Source of the DNA: Bacteroidota bacterium | Lineage (GTDB): Bacteria > Bacteroidota > Bacteroidia > Bacteroidales > VadinHA17 | Assembly (NCBI GenBank): GCA_006227095.1 | Contig: SBFZ01000126.1 | Location: 1-8,507 of the forward strand | Length of the DNA: 8,507 nt | Direction of reading: 5' to 3' | Shown: one piece after another, positions 1 to 8,507 of the stretch | How positions within the stretch are numbered: position 1 is the stretch's first letter | How the letters are laid out: the number at the start of each line of letters is the position of its first letter | The notes under the pieces: generated by a model | The model's database searches: none | Told to the model about the DNA's origin: nothing | The model's input: the letters and a program-made list of their open reading frames with translations, nothing else | Program-made: the position numbers and the translations under genes

Positions 1-131
1 TAAGATGTGTGATGAAATTCAAGGTCATACACCTCCGTTCCGTCAGTCACACTGACTCTCTTGTCCGGCAAACCGTAAAAGAGGAAATCCGGCTTGCTCC
101 TGACAGCCGGGAAAATGATAGCCCGGCTCAC
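1..131 (-). CDS. Possible partial protein at left edge, unrecognised (GTG start)
   Basis: Reading the minus strand from a GTG at 131-129 toward the left edge gives 43 open codons that run off the window. The peptide begins VSRAIIFPAVRSKPDF and continues with alternating hydrophobic and charged residues that could form beta strands. I do not recognise a family. The frame is open for 13 more codons upstream of the GTG, to a TGA at 176-174, but has no ATG, and a GTG start is uncommon in this kind of genome. The same bases are also open on the plus strand in a codon-aligned frame (3-161, with an ATG at 12), so coding is not established on either strand. It could equally be a decayed fragment. Low confidence. 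Confidence 0.2.
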   Translation of the reverse strand, partial: MSRAIIFPAVRSKPDFLFYGLPDKRVSVTDGTEVYDLEFHHTS

Positions 132-512
132 GATATCCGGCCGGGCACATTTATTACATAATCCGAAAAGTGATCATTCCTGTGGCATTGCCACCAGGTA
201 ATCAGAATGAAATAAAAATATGCTCAGCCTTTAAATACAACTCTAAAATTAATAATAAAGAAACATCCCGTGGTTTTTATTTGACCAAAAGATATCCACG
301 GCGGATAAAGAAACGACTTTCATGGATTAACCTTTTTCCCCTCCGGCTCAGGAGACCTGTCACCTCCTGTCTGACCTCCTGTAACATCAGTCATTTTTTC
401 ACTTTTTATTCAACACCGGTTGTATTTTTGTCTTCAGTAACCTATTTTTAAATCACCTGACAGCCATAGATGGCCGTTATGGTAATATGTTGTATTTCAT
501 AAAATTAAGGCT
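132..512. other. AT-rich intergenic stretch with small inverted repeats
   Basis: I see no convincing gene in these 381 bases. A 93-codon plus-strand ORF (170-451) has an intergenic-looking composition and no domain. Visible structures are: a 6-bp inverted repeat CCGTGG/CCACGG (268-273 and 296-301, 22-base loop); a 6-bp hairpin CAGGAG/CTCCTG (349-354 and 364-369, 9-base loop); two copies of ACCTCCTGT twelve bases apart (362-370 and 374-382); and a near-palindrome GCCATAGATGGC (463-474). The right part probably carries the promoter of the mini-gene at 513. Confidence 0.6.
423..430 (+). promoter_or_regulatory. Candidate Bacteroidota -7 element for the mini-gene
   Basis: TATTTTTG matches all six fixed bases of the Bacteroidota -7 consensus TAnnTTTG. 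It would start a transcript near 435, giving a leader of about 78 bases before the ATG at 513. A clear -33 TTTG at the usual spacing is missing; only T-runs are present (394-399 and 403-407). The dyad GCCATAGATGGC at 463-474 would lie in the leader. T-rich intergenic DNA makes chance matches likely, so this is tentative. Confidence 0.35.
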
Positions 513-614
513 ATGACAAAAGGACTGGTAACCAAGAAAGACAAAAAGAAAGAGCCGACAAAGAGCCTCAAGGAGAAGCGTAAGGAAAAAAAGGAAAAGA
601 AAAACGCCAAATAG
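513..614 (+). CDS. Lysine-rich 33-residue mini-protein, hypothetical
   Basis: The ORF encodes 33 residues: it begins MTKGLVTKKDKKKEP, continues KSLKEKRKEKKEKK and ends NAK. It has 15 lysines, one arginine and only five acidic residues, for a net charge near +11. It has no hydrophobic segment and is probably an unstructured, highly basic cytoplasmic peptide able to contact RNA, DNA or the ribosome; that role is inferred from charge only. Support for a real gene is an ATG shortly after TAAGG, a perfect -7-like element upstream (423-430), and a strong intrinsic terminator starting 21 bases after the stop. It resembles in style the short KTLKEKR-type lysine-rich hypothetical proteins I recall from bacterial annotations, but this is from memory and is not a family assignment. 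It is not the ribosomal protein bTHX, whose conserved GKGD/RGK pattern is absent. It is too short for most gene callers. Confidence 0.6.
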   Translation: MTKGLVTKKDKKKEPTKSLKEKRKEKKEKKNAK

Positions 615-634
615 CATTCCCGTACGCCGGCTCT

Positions 635-662
635 ATCCTGCCCACTCAAGGCAGGATTTTTT
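635..662 (+). terminator. Rho-independent terminator of the mini-gene
   Basis: A perfect 8-bp stem, ATCCTGCC (635-642) pairing with GGCAGGAT (650-657), encloses a 7-base loop and runs straight into a T tract (657-662). It lies 21 bases after the stop of the lysine-rich mini-gene. It separates that transcript from the kinase gene downstream, which therefore needs its own promoter in 663-972. Confidence 0.85.
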
Positions 663-736
663 ATTGATACCGGCAGGGACGGAAGCATGCAGGGCAGCGC
701 CCGACCAGAAAGTGTCACCCAGCGCTGAAGCAAGAA

Positions 737-785
737 TGGGCGGTGGGCGGCACCGGGCAATGGGGAGTGGGCGGTGGGCGGCACC
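737..785 (+). repeat. 18-bp direct repeat pair, 31-bp period, G-rich
   Basis: TGGGCGGTGGGCGGCACC occurs identically at 737-754 and 768-785, with 13 intervening bases that are also G-rich. Each copy contains an internal GGGCGG doublet. This suggests local slippage or duplication in a G-skewed stretch rather than a protein-coding repeat. Confidence 0.85.
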
Positions 786-818
786 TGGCGGGGGCTGCAG
801 CGGGCATCGGGCGCTGGG
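738..818 (+). other. Two adjacent potential G-quadruplex motifs
   Basis: Runs of at least three G begin at 738, 745, 755, 762, 769 and 776, with loops of 4, 7, 4, 3 and 4 bases. After an 11-base gap, further runs begin at 790, 802, 809 and 816, with loops of 7, 4 and 4. Both clusters satisfy the usual G3+ N1-7 rule on the plus (non-template) strand upstream of the kinase gene. Folding in the cell is not shown. Confidence 0.6.
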
Positions 819-833
819 CAGAAGGCTGCCCAG
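814..833. repeat. Perfect 8-bp GC-rich hairpin
   Basis: CTGGGCAG (814-821) and CTGCCCAG (826-833) are perfect reverse complements around the 4-base loop AAGG. No T tract follows on either strand, so it is not a standard intrinsic terminator. It could be an RNA hairpin in the kinase leader or an extruding cruciform. Confidence 0.7.
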
Positions 834-849
834 GCCTGAAGAGCCTTCC

Positions 850-872
850 ACTTGCAGCCGCAAGTAATTGCG
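850..872 (+). promoter_or_regulatory. Two mutually exclusive hairpins in the kinase leader
   Basis: ACTTGC (850-855) can pair with GCAAGT (860-865) around AGCC. Alternatively CGCAA (859-863) can pair with TTGCG (868-872) around GTAA. The shared bases 859-865 cannot do both. The core TGCAGCCGCAAGT recurs with one change at 893-905, just before a T run. The layout resembles a switching leader, but short stems like these also arise by chance. Confidence 0.3.
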
Positions 873-972
873 TGGCCAGAGTTAGCCCAATCTGCAACCG
901 CAAGTTTTTTCCCTCCGGTGACACAATAATCACCGTCGCCGGGGGGTTGAATAGATACATTTTCTTAACTTC

Positions 973-3549
<2,577 letters not shown>

Positions 3550-3676
3550 AATTTTTGCCGCCGCCCGAAGCGACCTCAGAACAGAGGAAGTCATCCAGGA
3601 AATAGAGATTCAGGATCTGCCAGAAACCGCTGCACCGGAGAGGAAGTCATCCAGGAAATAAAGTCATTGAAGCTTC

Positions 3677-3712
3677 CCGGTCTGAAGCAAAGCAAAGGCA
3701 GATAAAGACCGG
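3677..3712. terminator. Possible hairpin between convergent genes
   Basis: CCGGTCT (3677-3683) and AGACCGG (3706-3712) are perfect 7-base arms around a 22-base loop. They lie between the ends of the kinase gene and aspS, which converge. No T tract follows on either strand, so efficient intrinsic termination is doubtful; it may act bidirectionally with other factors or only protect 3' ends. Confidence 0.35.
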
Positions 3713-3738
3713 CTCTCAAAAATCAGCCTAAAAGTAAT

Positions 3739-5502
3739 TTATTCCTGCTGTGCCTTTTTCCTTATATCAAGAGCCAGCTCATCAAGCTGCTCCTGCTTTA
3801 TTGTCGATGGAGTATCAATCATCACATCGCGCGCCTGGTTGTTTTTCGGGAAGGCGATGAAATCCCTGATGGTATCAGATCCGCCCATGATGGCGGTCCA
3901 CCTGTCGAACCCGAAGGCGATCCCCCCGTGTGGCGGGGCTCCGTAGCGGAAGGCGTTGAGCAGGAAGCCGAACTGCTTCTGCGCCTCTTCAGCCGTGAAA
4001 CCGAGGGTGCGGAACATGAGCGACTGTGTCTCAGGATCATGGATTCTGATTGAGCCCCCTCCTATCTCGGTGCCGTTGATGACAAGGTCATAGGCGTTGG
4101 CATGAACCCTGCCCGGATCGGTCTCCATATATTTTATGTCCTCAGGCTTCGGTGCAGTAAAGGGGTGATGCTTCGCGTAATAACGCTGTGTCTCATCATC
4201 CCACTCCAGCAACGGAAAATCAACCACCCACAGAGGTGCATATACTGAGCTGTCGCGAAGACCAAGCCTTCTGGCCATCTCAAGACGCAGCTCACCCAGG
4301 GCTGAAAGGGTCTTCTCCCCCGGTCCGGCCATAATCAGGATCAGGTCACCGGCATCTGAACCGGTCATGAGGGCTATATTGGCAAGGTCATCTGCAGTGT
4401 AGTACTTGTCAACCGATGATTTGACCGAGCCGTCGGCCTCAACCCTGGCCCATACCAGCCCCTTCCCTCCTATCTGCGGACGCCTGACGAACTCGGTAAG
4501 CTCATCAATCTGCTTACGTGACCATCCTGCACAACCCGGCGCAGAGATGGCCCCCACGTACGGCGCATCATCAAACAGGGCAAACCCGAGCCCTTTGACT
4601 GCCTTTGTCAGTTCAGTGATGCGCATGTCAAACCTTATATCAGGCTTATCGGTGCCGTAGAGACTCATGGCCTCGTCATACGGGATTCTCGGGAAGGGCC
4701 CCTCAAAAACAAGTCCCTTTACCTCAAGGAAGAGATGGCGTGCCAGCCCCTCAAACATGTTCAGTATATCATCCTGGTGGATGTAAGACATCTCGCAGTC
4801 AATCTGCGTGAATTCCGGCTGGCGGTCGGCACGCAGGTCCTCATCGCGAAAGCATTTGACTATCTGGAAGTACTTGTCAAAACCGGCCACCATCAGCAAC
4901 TGCTTGAATGTCTGCGGACTCTGGGGAAGGGCATAAAACTCTCCGTTATGAATCCTCGATGGAACGACGAAGTCGCGTGCCCCTTCGGGGGTTGACTTTA
5001 TCAGCACCGGCGTCTCCACCTCGATGAAACCCTGTCCGTCGAGGTAGCGGCGCACCTCCTGGGCCATTTTATGCCTGAGGATAATGTTTGACCTTACATT
5101 CTGGCGGCGGAGGTCGAGATAACGGTACTTCATCCGTAGCTCATCTCCTCCGTCGGTGTTTTCCTCAATCGTGAAAGGAGGAGTATCGGAAGTGTTAAGC
5201 ACATCAATCCTCTCAACAATAATTTCGATTTCTCCCGTGGGGATCTTCAGGTTCTTATTGCTTCGCTCTGCGACAATACCCTCTGCCTGAACAACAAACT
5301 CACGGCCGAGCTTGCGGGCTTTCTGACAGAGATCCGGGTCAGTCTCCATGTTGAAGACCAGCTGTGTTATGCCATACCTGTCACGCAGGTCAATGAATGT
5401 CATACCGCCGAGGTCCCGTGACCGCTGAACCCAGCCGGCAAGTGTTACCTTTTTGCCGCTGTCACCAAGAGTCAGTTCTCCGCAAGTGTGTGTCCTGTAC
5501 AT
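3739..5502 (-). CDS. aspS: Aspartyl-tRNA synthetase, bacterial type
   Basis: Cytoplasmic class II synthetase that activates aspartate with ATP and charges tRNA-Asp. At 587 residues it has the normal bacterial length. Visible in order: N-terminal OB-fold anticodon-binding domain (about 1-105); motif 1 region with [19 protein letters not shown] (160-178); the QSPQ loop (194-197); motif 2 with [18 protein letters not shown] (218-235); the bacterial GAD insertion (about 285-420); GGGSIRIH (481-488); and motif 3 with GFDR (531-534). Residue 31 is leucine, as in discriminating enzymes such as that of E. coli; non-discriminating enzymes such as that of Pseudomonas carry histidine here. Charging of tRNA-Asn is therefore not expected (inference). 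The start is ATG at 5502, 20 bases from a perfect -7-like element and without a Shine-Dalgarno. It is divergent from the cation exporter and convergent with the kinase gene. Confidence 0.97.
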   Translation of the reverse strand: MYRTHTCGELTLGDSGKKVTLAGWVQRSRDLGGMTFIDLRDRYGITQLVFNMETDPDLCQKARKLGREFVVQAEGIVAERSNKNLKIPTGEIEIIVERIDVLNTSDTPPFTIEENTDGGDELRMKYRYLDLRRQNVRSNIILRHKMAQEVRRYLDGQGFIEVETPVLIKSTPEGARDFVVPSRIHNGEFYALPQSPQTFKQLLMVAGFDKYFQIVKCFRDEDLRADRQPEFTQIDCEMSYIHQDDILNMFEGLARHLFLEVKGLVFEGPFPRIPYDEAMSLYGTDKPDIRFDMRITELTKAVKGLGFALFDDAPYVGAISAPGCAGWSRKQIDELTEFVRRPQIGGKGLVWARVEADGSVKSSVDKYYTADDLANIALMTGSDAGDLILIMAGPGEKTLSALGELRLEMARRLGLRDSSVYAPLWVVDFPLLEWDDETQRYYAKHHPFTAPKPEDIKYMETDPGRVHANAYDLVINGTEIGGGSIRIHDPETQSLMFRTLGFTAEEAQKQFGFLLNAFRYGAPPHGGIAFGFDRWTAIMGGSDTIRDFIAFPKNNQARDVMIDTPSTIKQEQLDELALDIRKKAQQE

Positions 5503-5521
5503 ATCCGATTTTTTGAGGAGA

Positions 5522-5529
5522 CAAAAATA
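5522..5529 (-). promoter_or_regulatory. Candidate -7 element of the aspS promoter
   Basis: On the minus strand this reads TATTTTTG, a full match to TAnnTTTG. It would start transcription about 15 bases before the aspS ATG, a short but workable leader. No clean -33 TTTG is present at the expected distance. On the opposite strand TAAACTTG (5587-5594) is one base from the same consensus and could serve the divergent cation exporter gene. Confidence 0.4.
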
Positions 5530-5622
5530 CGCTATTCCGGTAAAAAACGGTAATAACTTTTACAATGACTTGTCGTTCATTTTTTCTAAACTTGCACTGA
5601 TTCACCCGCAGACAGGACGGCA

Positions 5623-6483
5623 ATGACCACAACACTTAAAACAAAAACCGCCAGGCTGTCAGTGATTTCCAACAGTCTGCTTATTGCCATGAAGCTTGGT
5701 GTGGGGATCATCACCGGTTCGGTAAGTATTATCTCTGAAGCCATTCACTCCTCGATAGACCTGGTTGCAGCCATTATTGCCTTTTTCGCGGTGAAGATAT
5801 CGGGCAAACCCTCTGATGACAGGCATCCGTTCGGGCATGGAAAGATGGAAAATGTCTCGGGGGTGATTGAGGCTCTGCTCATTTTTGCGGCCTCGGCATG
5901 GATCATTTACGAAGCTGTCGGGAGGTTCATACATCCGGGTGAGACAGAAGCCCTGGGGCTCGGGGTGGTGGTGATGGCAATATCTGCAGTGGTCAACACC
6001 ATTGTTTCAAGAAGGCTATATAAGGTAGCCAGGCTAACCGACTCGGTTGCGCTGGAGGCTGATGCCCTGCACCTTAAGACTGACGTGATCACCTCGGCGG
6101 GTGTTGCGCTGGGACTGGCACTGATATGGATAACCGGATGGCATGTGCTTGACCCCGTCATCGCCCTTGCGGTGGCTGTCATAATTATATATGAGTCATG
6201 GATGCTGCTCAGAAAAGCCTTCTCGCCCCTCATCGATACGGCGCTCTCGGGGGCTGAACTTGAAAAGCTGACAGGCATCCTCACCGAGATGGGAATCAGC
6301 TATCATGACCTTCGGACCAGGGCCGCCGGTCATCAGAGGTTCGTCGAGTTCCATCTTGACGTACCGCCGCATGAGACCATTGAGACCATCCACCTGCTGT
6401 GTGATATGATTGAGCAGAGGCTGGAGAGTGAGTTCAGGGAAATAAACGTTGTCATCCACCCTGAACCAAAAAAGTCAGATTAA
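5623..6483 (+). CDS. CDF-family cation efflux protein, probable zinc exporter
   Basis: Inner-membrane proton-coupled antiporter of the cation diffusion facilitator family, 286 residues, normal length. About six membrane segments are visible between residues 13 and 194, followed by a cytoplasmic metal-binding domain (about 205-280). By alignment from memory with E. coli YiiP, the transport site is H42 and D46 in helix 2 and H150 and D154 in helix 5. This HD-HD set is typical of zinc-selective members; YiiP itself has DD-HD. The conserved loop DDRHPFGHGKMEN spans 65-77. The cytoplasmic domain keeps H237, H244 and H279, near the positions of YiiP's dimer-interface zinc ligands. The start ATG has AGGA six bases upstream. 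tadA follows after 12 bases, suggesting co-transcription. Zinc is the most likely substrate; other divalent metals are not excluded. Confidence 0.92.
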   Translation: MTTTLKTKTARLSVISNSLLIAMKLGVGIITGSVSIISEAIHSSIDLVAAIIAFFAVKISGKPSDDRHPFGHGKMENVSGVIEALLIFAASAWIIYEAVGRFIHPGETEALGLGVVVMAISAVVNTIVSRRLYKVARLTDSVALEADALHLKTDVITSAGVALGLALIWITGWHVLDPVIALAVAVIIIYESWMLLRKAFSPLIDTALSGAELEKLTGILTEMGISYHDLRTRAAGHQRFVEFHLDVPPHETIETIHLLCDMIEQRLESEFREINVVIHPEPKKSD

Positions 6484-6495
6484 GGGAGATTTCGG

Positions 6496-6939
6496 ATGGA
6501 ACCGGGAAGTGACGAATATTACATGAGGATGGCTCTTGCCGAAGCTGAAAAGGCTGCCTCGCGCGATGAAGTGCCTGTAGGTGCCGTGGTGGTTGCCGGA
6601 GGAAGCGTCATAGCCCGTGCGCACAACCTTACGGAGGCCCTGAATGACCCGACAGCACATGCCGAGATGCAGGCAATTACTGCAGCAGCATCGTACCTTG
6701 GAGGAAAGTACCTTACCGGCTGCACGATATATGTAACCGTTGAGCCATGCGTAATGTGCGCCGGGGCGCTGGCATGGAGCCAGATCTCCGCAGTGGTCTA
6801 TGGCGCCCCGGACCCGAAGAAGGGCTACACCACCACCGGTGTGGATATACTTCACCCCAGGACAGAGGTGCGCAGCGGGGTGATGTCGGAAGAATGCTCT
6901 GCCCTGATGAAAAAGTTCTTCAGGAAAAAGCGGGACTGA
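6496..6939 (+). CDS. tadA: tRNA adenosine-34 deaminase
   Basis: Zinc-dependent cytoplasmic enzyme that converts A34 of tRNA-Arg(ACG) to inosine so that one tRNA reads CGU, CGC and CGA. It has 147 residues, slightly shorter than the E. coli enzyme, which carries a longer basic tail. Motifs of the cytidine/deoxycytidylate deaminase fold are complete: HAE at 55-57 (zinc ligand H55, catalytic E57) and PCVMC at 84-88 (ligands C85 and C88). TadA-like context includes VPVGAVVV (26-33), NDPTAHAEM (50-58) and TVEPCVMCAGAL. GGGAG at 6484-6488, seven bases from ATG, is a good ribosome binding site and is among the clearest in the window. It lies 12 bases behind the cation exporter, consistent with one operon. 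Its stop overlaps the ATG of a short ORF (TGATG). Free-base deaminases of the same superfamily are the main alternative, but the motif context fits TadA. Confidence 0.93.
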   Translation: MEPGSDEYYMRMALAEAEKAASRDEVPVGAVVVAGGSVIARAHNLTEALNDPTAHAEMQAITAAASYLGGKYLTGCTIYVTVEPCVMCAGALAWSQISAVVYGAPDPKKGYTTTGVDILHPRTEVRSGVMSEECSALMKKFFRKKRD

Positions 6940-7034
6940 TGGTAGAGGCAGGACTTGCCGTAAATGCAACCGGCACTGCTTCAGACAACGAAGCTGCAGA
7001 AGATGCCACCGCCACCGACCCTGAGCCCAATTGA
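6939..7034 (+). CDS. Possible coupled 31-residue acidic ORF, hypothetical
   Basis: The A of the tadA stop TGA is the first base of an ATG (TGATG), the usual geometry for translational coupling by termination-reinitiation. The ORF encodes 31 residues beginning MVEAGLAVNATGT and ending in a low-complexity acidic Ala/Glu/Asp/Thr/Pro stretch (DATATDPEPN). It contains one arginine- and lysine-free run throughout, so it is strongly acidic. No family is recognised. It is short, and the frame is also open upstream across part of tadA, so chance is quite possible. Confidence 0.3.
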   Translation: MVEAGLAVNATGTASDNEAAEDATATDPEPN

Positions 7035-7045
7035 AAAAAAATTCA

Positions 7046-7061
7046 TAGGTTTGCTGCAAAC
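7046..7061 (+). promoter_or_regulatory. Candidate -7 promoter element overlapped by a perfect dyad
   Basis: TAGGTTTG (7046-7053) fully matches TAnnTTTG. Overlapping it, GTTTGC-T-GCAAAC (7049-7061) is a perfect 6-bp dyad around one central base. Transcription would start near 7058, about 13 bases before the ATG at 7071. A repressor binding the dyad would cover the promoter core (inference). No clear -33 TTTG is seen. Confidence 0.4.
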
Positions 7062-7070
7062 AGAACAGTC

Positions 7071-7553
7071 ATGACCCTCGAGAACGGAAAGAAGATTATC
7101 CTGCTGAGGCTTATCGGCTTCATTTCAACACTTGCATACGTGCTTTATGTCTTCCTGGCATATTTCCCGAAGGTATTCAGAAATGTACTGGCAGAAAAGA
7201 GCCTGACCCTGATTACCATTGTGGTTACTGCTGTTTTTCTTGTTGTTCTCTTCTGGCCTTCAATCAGGAAATTCAGGTACATATTTTTCTCTGCAGATGA
7301 AAGGACCATCACACTGAGATGGTACAAACCGGGGCTGATGCCCGGCGAGAGCCGGAGTATTGAGATCCCTTCTGACAAGCTGGCCGGTTACGAGGTTAAA
7401 CAGGAGGTCATGGGTCTACACCGTTATCTTATTCTATTCCAGCAGGTGCAGGGAAGAAGGGCGGCGTACCCGCCAGTCAGCATCAGCGCCCTGTCAAAAG
7501 CACAGCTCGGACAGATAGAGATGGCTCTTAAAAACTATAAATCAACCATTTAG
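7071..7553 (+). CDS. Two-helix membrane protein of unknown function
   Basis: A 160-residue protein I cannot assign to a named family. Two hydrophobic helices lie at about 11-31 and 46-63, separated by a short basic loop (YFPKVFRN...EKS). A soluble, strand-rich domain of about 95 residues follows, with alternating patterns such as RTITLRWYKPG, SIEIPSDKLAGYEV and LHRYLILFQQV, ending in a predicted helix (KAQLGQIEMALKNY). The arrangement of a short helical hairpin plus a beta domain and a final helix recalls bacterial PH-like membrane proteins, but this is a shape analogy only. By the positive-inside rule the C-terminal domain is probably cytoplasmic. The gene likely has its own promoter and lies between tadA and gdhA without evident functional linkage. 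No catalytic motif is visible. Confidence 0.8.
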   Translation: MTLENGKKIILLRLIGFISTLAYVLYVFLAYFPKVFRNVLAEKSLTLITIVVTAVFLVVLFWPSIRKFRYIFFSADERTITLRWYKPGLMPGESRSIEIPSDKLAGYEVKQEVMGLHRYLILFQQVQGRRAAYPPVSISALSKAQLGQIEMALKNYKSTI

Positions 7554-7578
7554 CCCTGGCCTGACAAAACATGAGCAA

Positions 7579-7611
7579 AGTCATTTTTCATGACTGGAGG
7601 TTCAGCAACCT
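7579..7611. promoter_or_regulatory. Two inverted repeats upstream of gdhA
   Basis: AGTCAT (7579-7584) pairs with ATGACT (7590-7595) around TTTTC, and AGGTT (7598-7602) pairs with AACCT (7607-7611) around CAGC. They sit 26-57 bases behind the preceding stop and 54-86 bases before the gdhA start. No T tract follows, so termination is doubtful; operator sites for gdhA are an alternative. AACCTTTG (7607-7614) is one base from the -7 consensus and could be the gdhA promoter core. Confidence 0.3.
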
Positions 7612-7638
7612 TTGGGCCTTGATTTATCCTTCTTCTAA

Positions 7639-8507
<869 letters not shown>

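Larger units (their letters stand above)
663..972. other. G-rich, repeat- and hairpin-rich non-coding leader of the kinase gene
   Basis: No gene is supported here: ORFs in several frames on both strands have low-complexity Gly/Arg/Pro/Ala composition and simply reflect the G-rich strand. The stretch holds two 18-bp direct repeats, ten G-runs of at least three, an 8-bp GC hairpin (814-833), two overlapping hairpins (850-865 and 859-872), a further 6-bp hairpin CGGTGA/TCACCG (916-935), and a 13-base direct repeat TGCAnCCGCAAGT (853-865 and 893-905). A TACATTTT at 956-963 is one base from the -7 consensus and could start kinase transcription. Confidence 0.7.

Noticed and set aside
170..451. 93-codon plus-strand ORF
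   Set aside because: AT-rich composition, no domain, no ribosome binding site, and it covers inverted repeats and the probable mini-gene promoter; the translation looks random.
497..784. 95-codon minus-strand ORF antisense to the mini-gene and terminator
   Set aside because: Its hydrophobic Phe/Leu/Ser-rich half is just the complement of the lysine codons of the mini-gene, and it crosses the terminator hairpin.
737..905. CRISPR array
   Set aside because: Only two copies of each repeat, unequal spacing between different repeat types, no regular spacers and no cas genes.
3677..3712. Strong bidirectional intrinsic terminator for the kinase and aspS
   Set aside because: The stem is good but the loop is 22 bases and neither side has a T tract; kept only as a weak hairpin.
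6475..7059. 194-codon minus-strand ORF opposite tadA
   Set aside because: Codon-complement shadow of tadA; its Cys/His/Arg-rich translation has no recognisable domain, and tadA motifs are intact.

Overview
The window looks like an ordinary chromosomal stretch from a member of the Bacteroidota, probably an anaerobic or environmental lineage of the Bacteroidales/Marinilabiliales kind. This is inferred from the gene set, from start codons that mostly lack a strong Shine-Dalgarno sequence, from several intergenic matches to the Bacteroidota -7 promoter element TAnnTTTG, and from the style of the proteins. No taxonomic search was possible, so genus-level placement is not claimed.

Layout. Positions 1-131 may hold the edge of a minus-strand gene, weakly supported. 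Positions 132-512 are AT-rich and intergenic. A 33-residue lysine-rich mini-gene (513-614) follows, closed by a textbook intrinsic terminator (635-662). Positions 663-972 are non-coding, G-rich and full of hairpins and short repeats. Then comes an 858-residue membrane sensor histidine kinase with an extracytoplasmic sensor and two PAS domains (973-3549). Its last 14 codons are echoed in the DNA just behind it. Convergent to it is aspS (aspartyl-tRNA synthetase, 5502-3739). Divergent from aspS is a probable two-gene unit: a CDF-family zinc-type cation exporter (5623-6483) and tadA (tRNA adenosine-34 deaminase, 6496-6939). A possible coupled 31-codon acidic ORF (6939-7034) follows. A small two-helix membrane protein of unknown function (7071-7553) has its own promoter-like element. 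The window ends inside gdhA (hexameric glutamate dehydrogenase, 7666 onward).

How the genes work together. Most are housekeeping: two translation-fidelity genes (aspS, tadA), one metal-homeostasis gene and one nitrogen-assimilation or amino-acid catabolism gene. Their adjacency does not by itself show a shared pathway. The kinase has no response regulator beside it and is an orphan within this window.

I do not see a convincing new multi-gene system. The observations most worth checking are: (1) the 56-bp-spaced echoes of the kinase C-terminal tail, where copy 1 and copy 2 differ only at synonymous third positions; (2) the lysine-rich mini-protein with its own terminator; (3) the G-quadruplex-prone, hairpin-rich leader of the kinase; and (4) NAD-type coenzyme-site residues in a GDH that automatic annotation could easily call NADP-specific.
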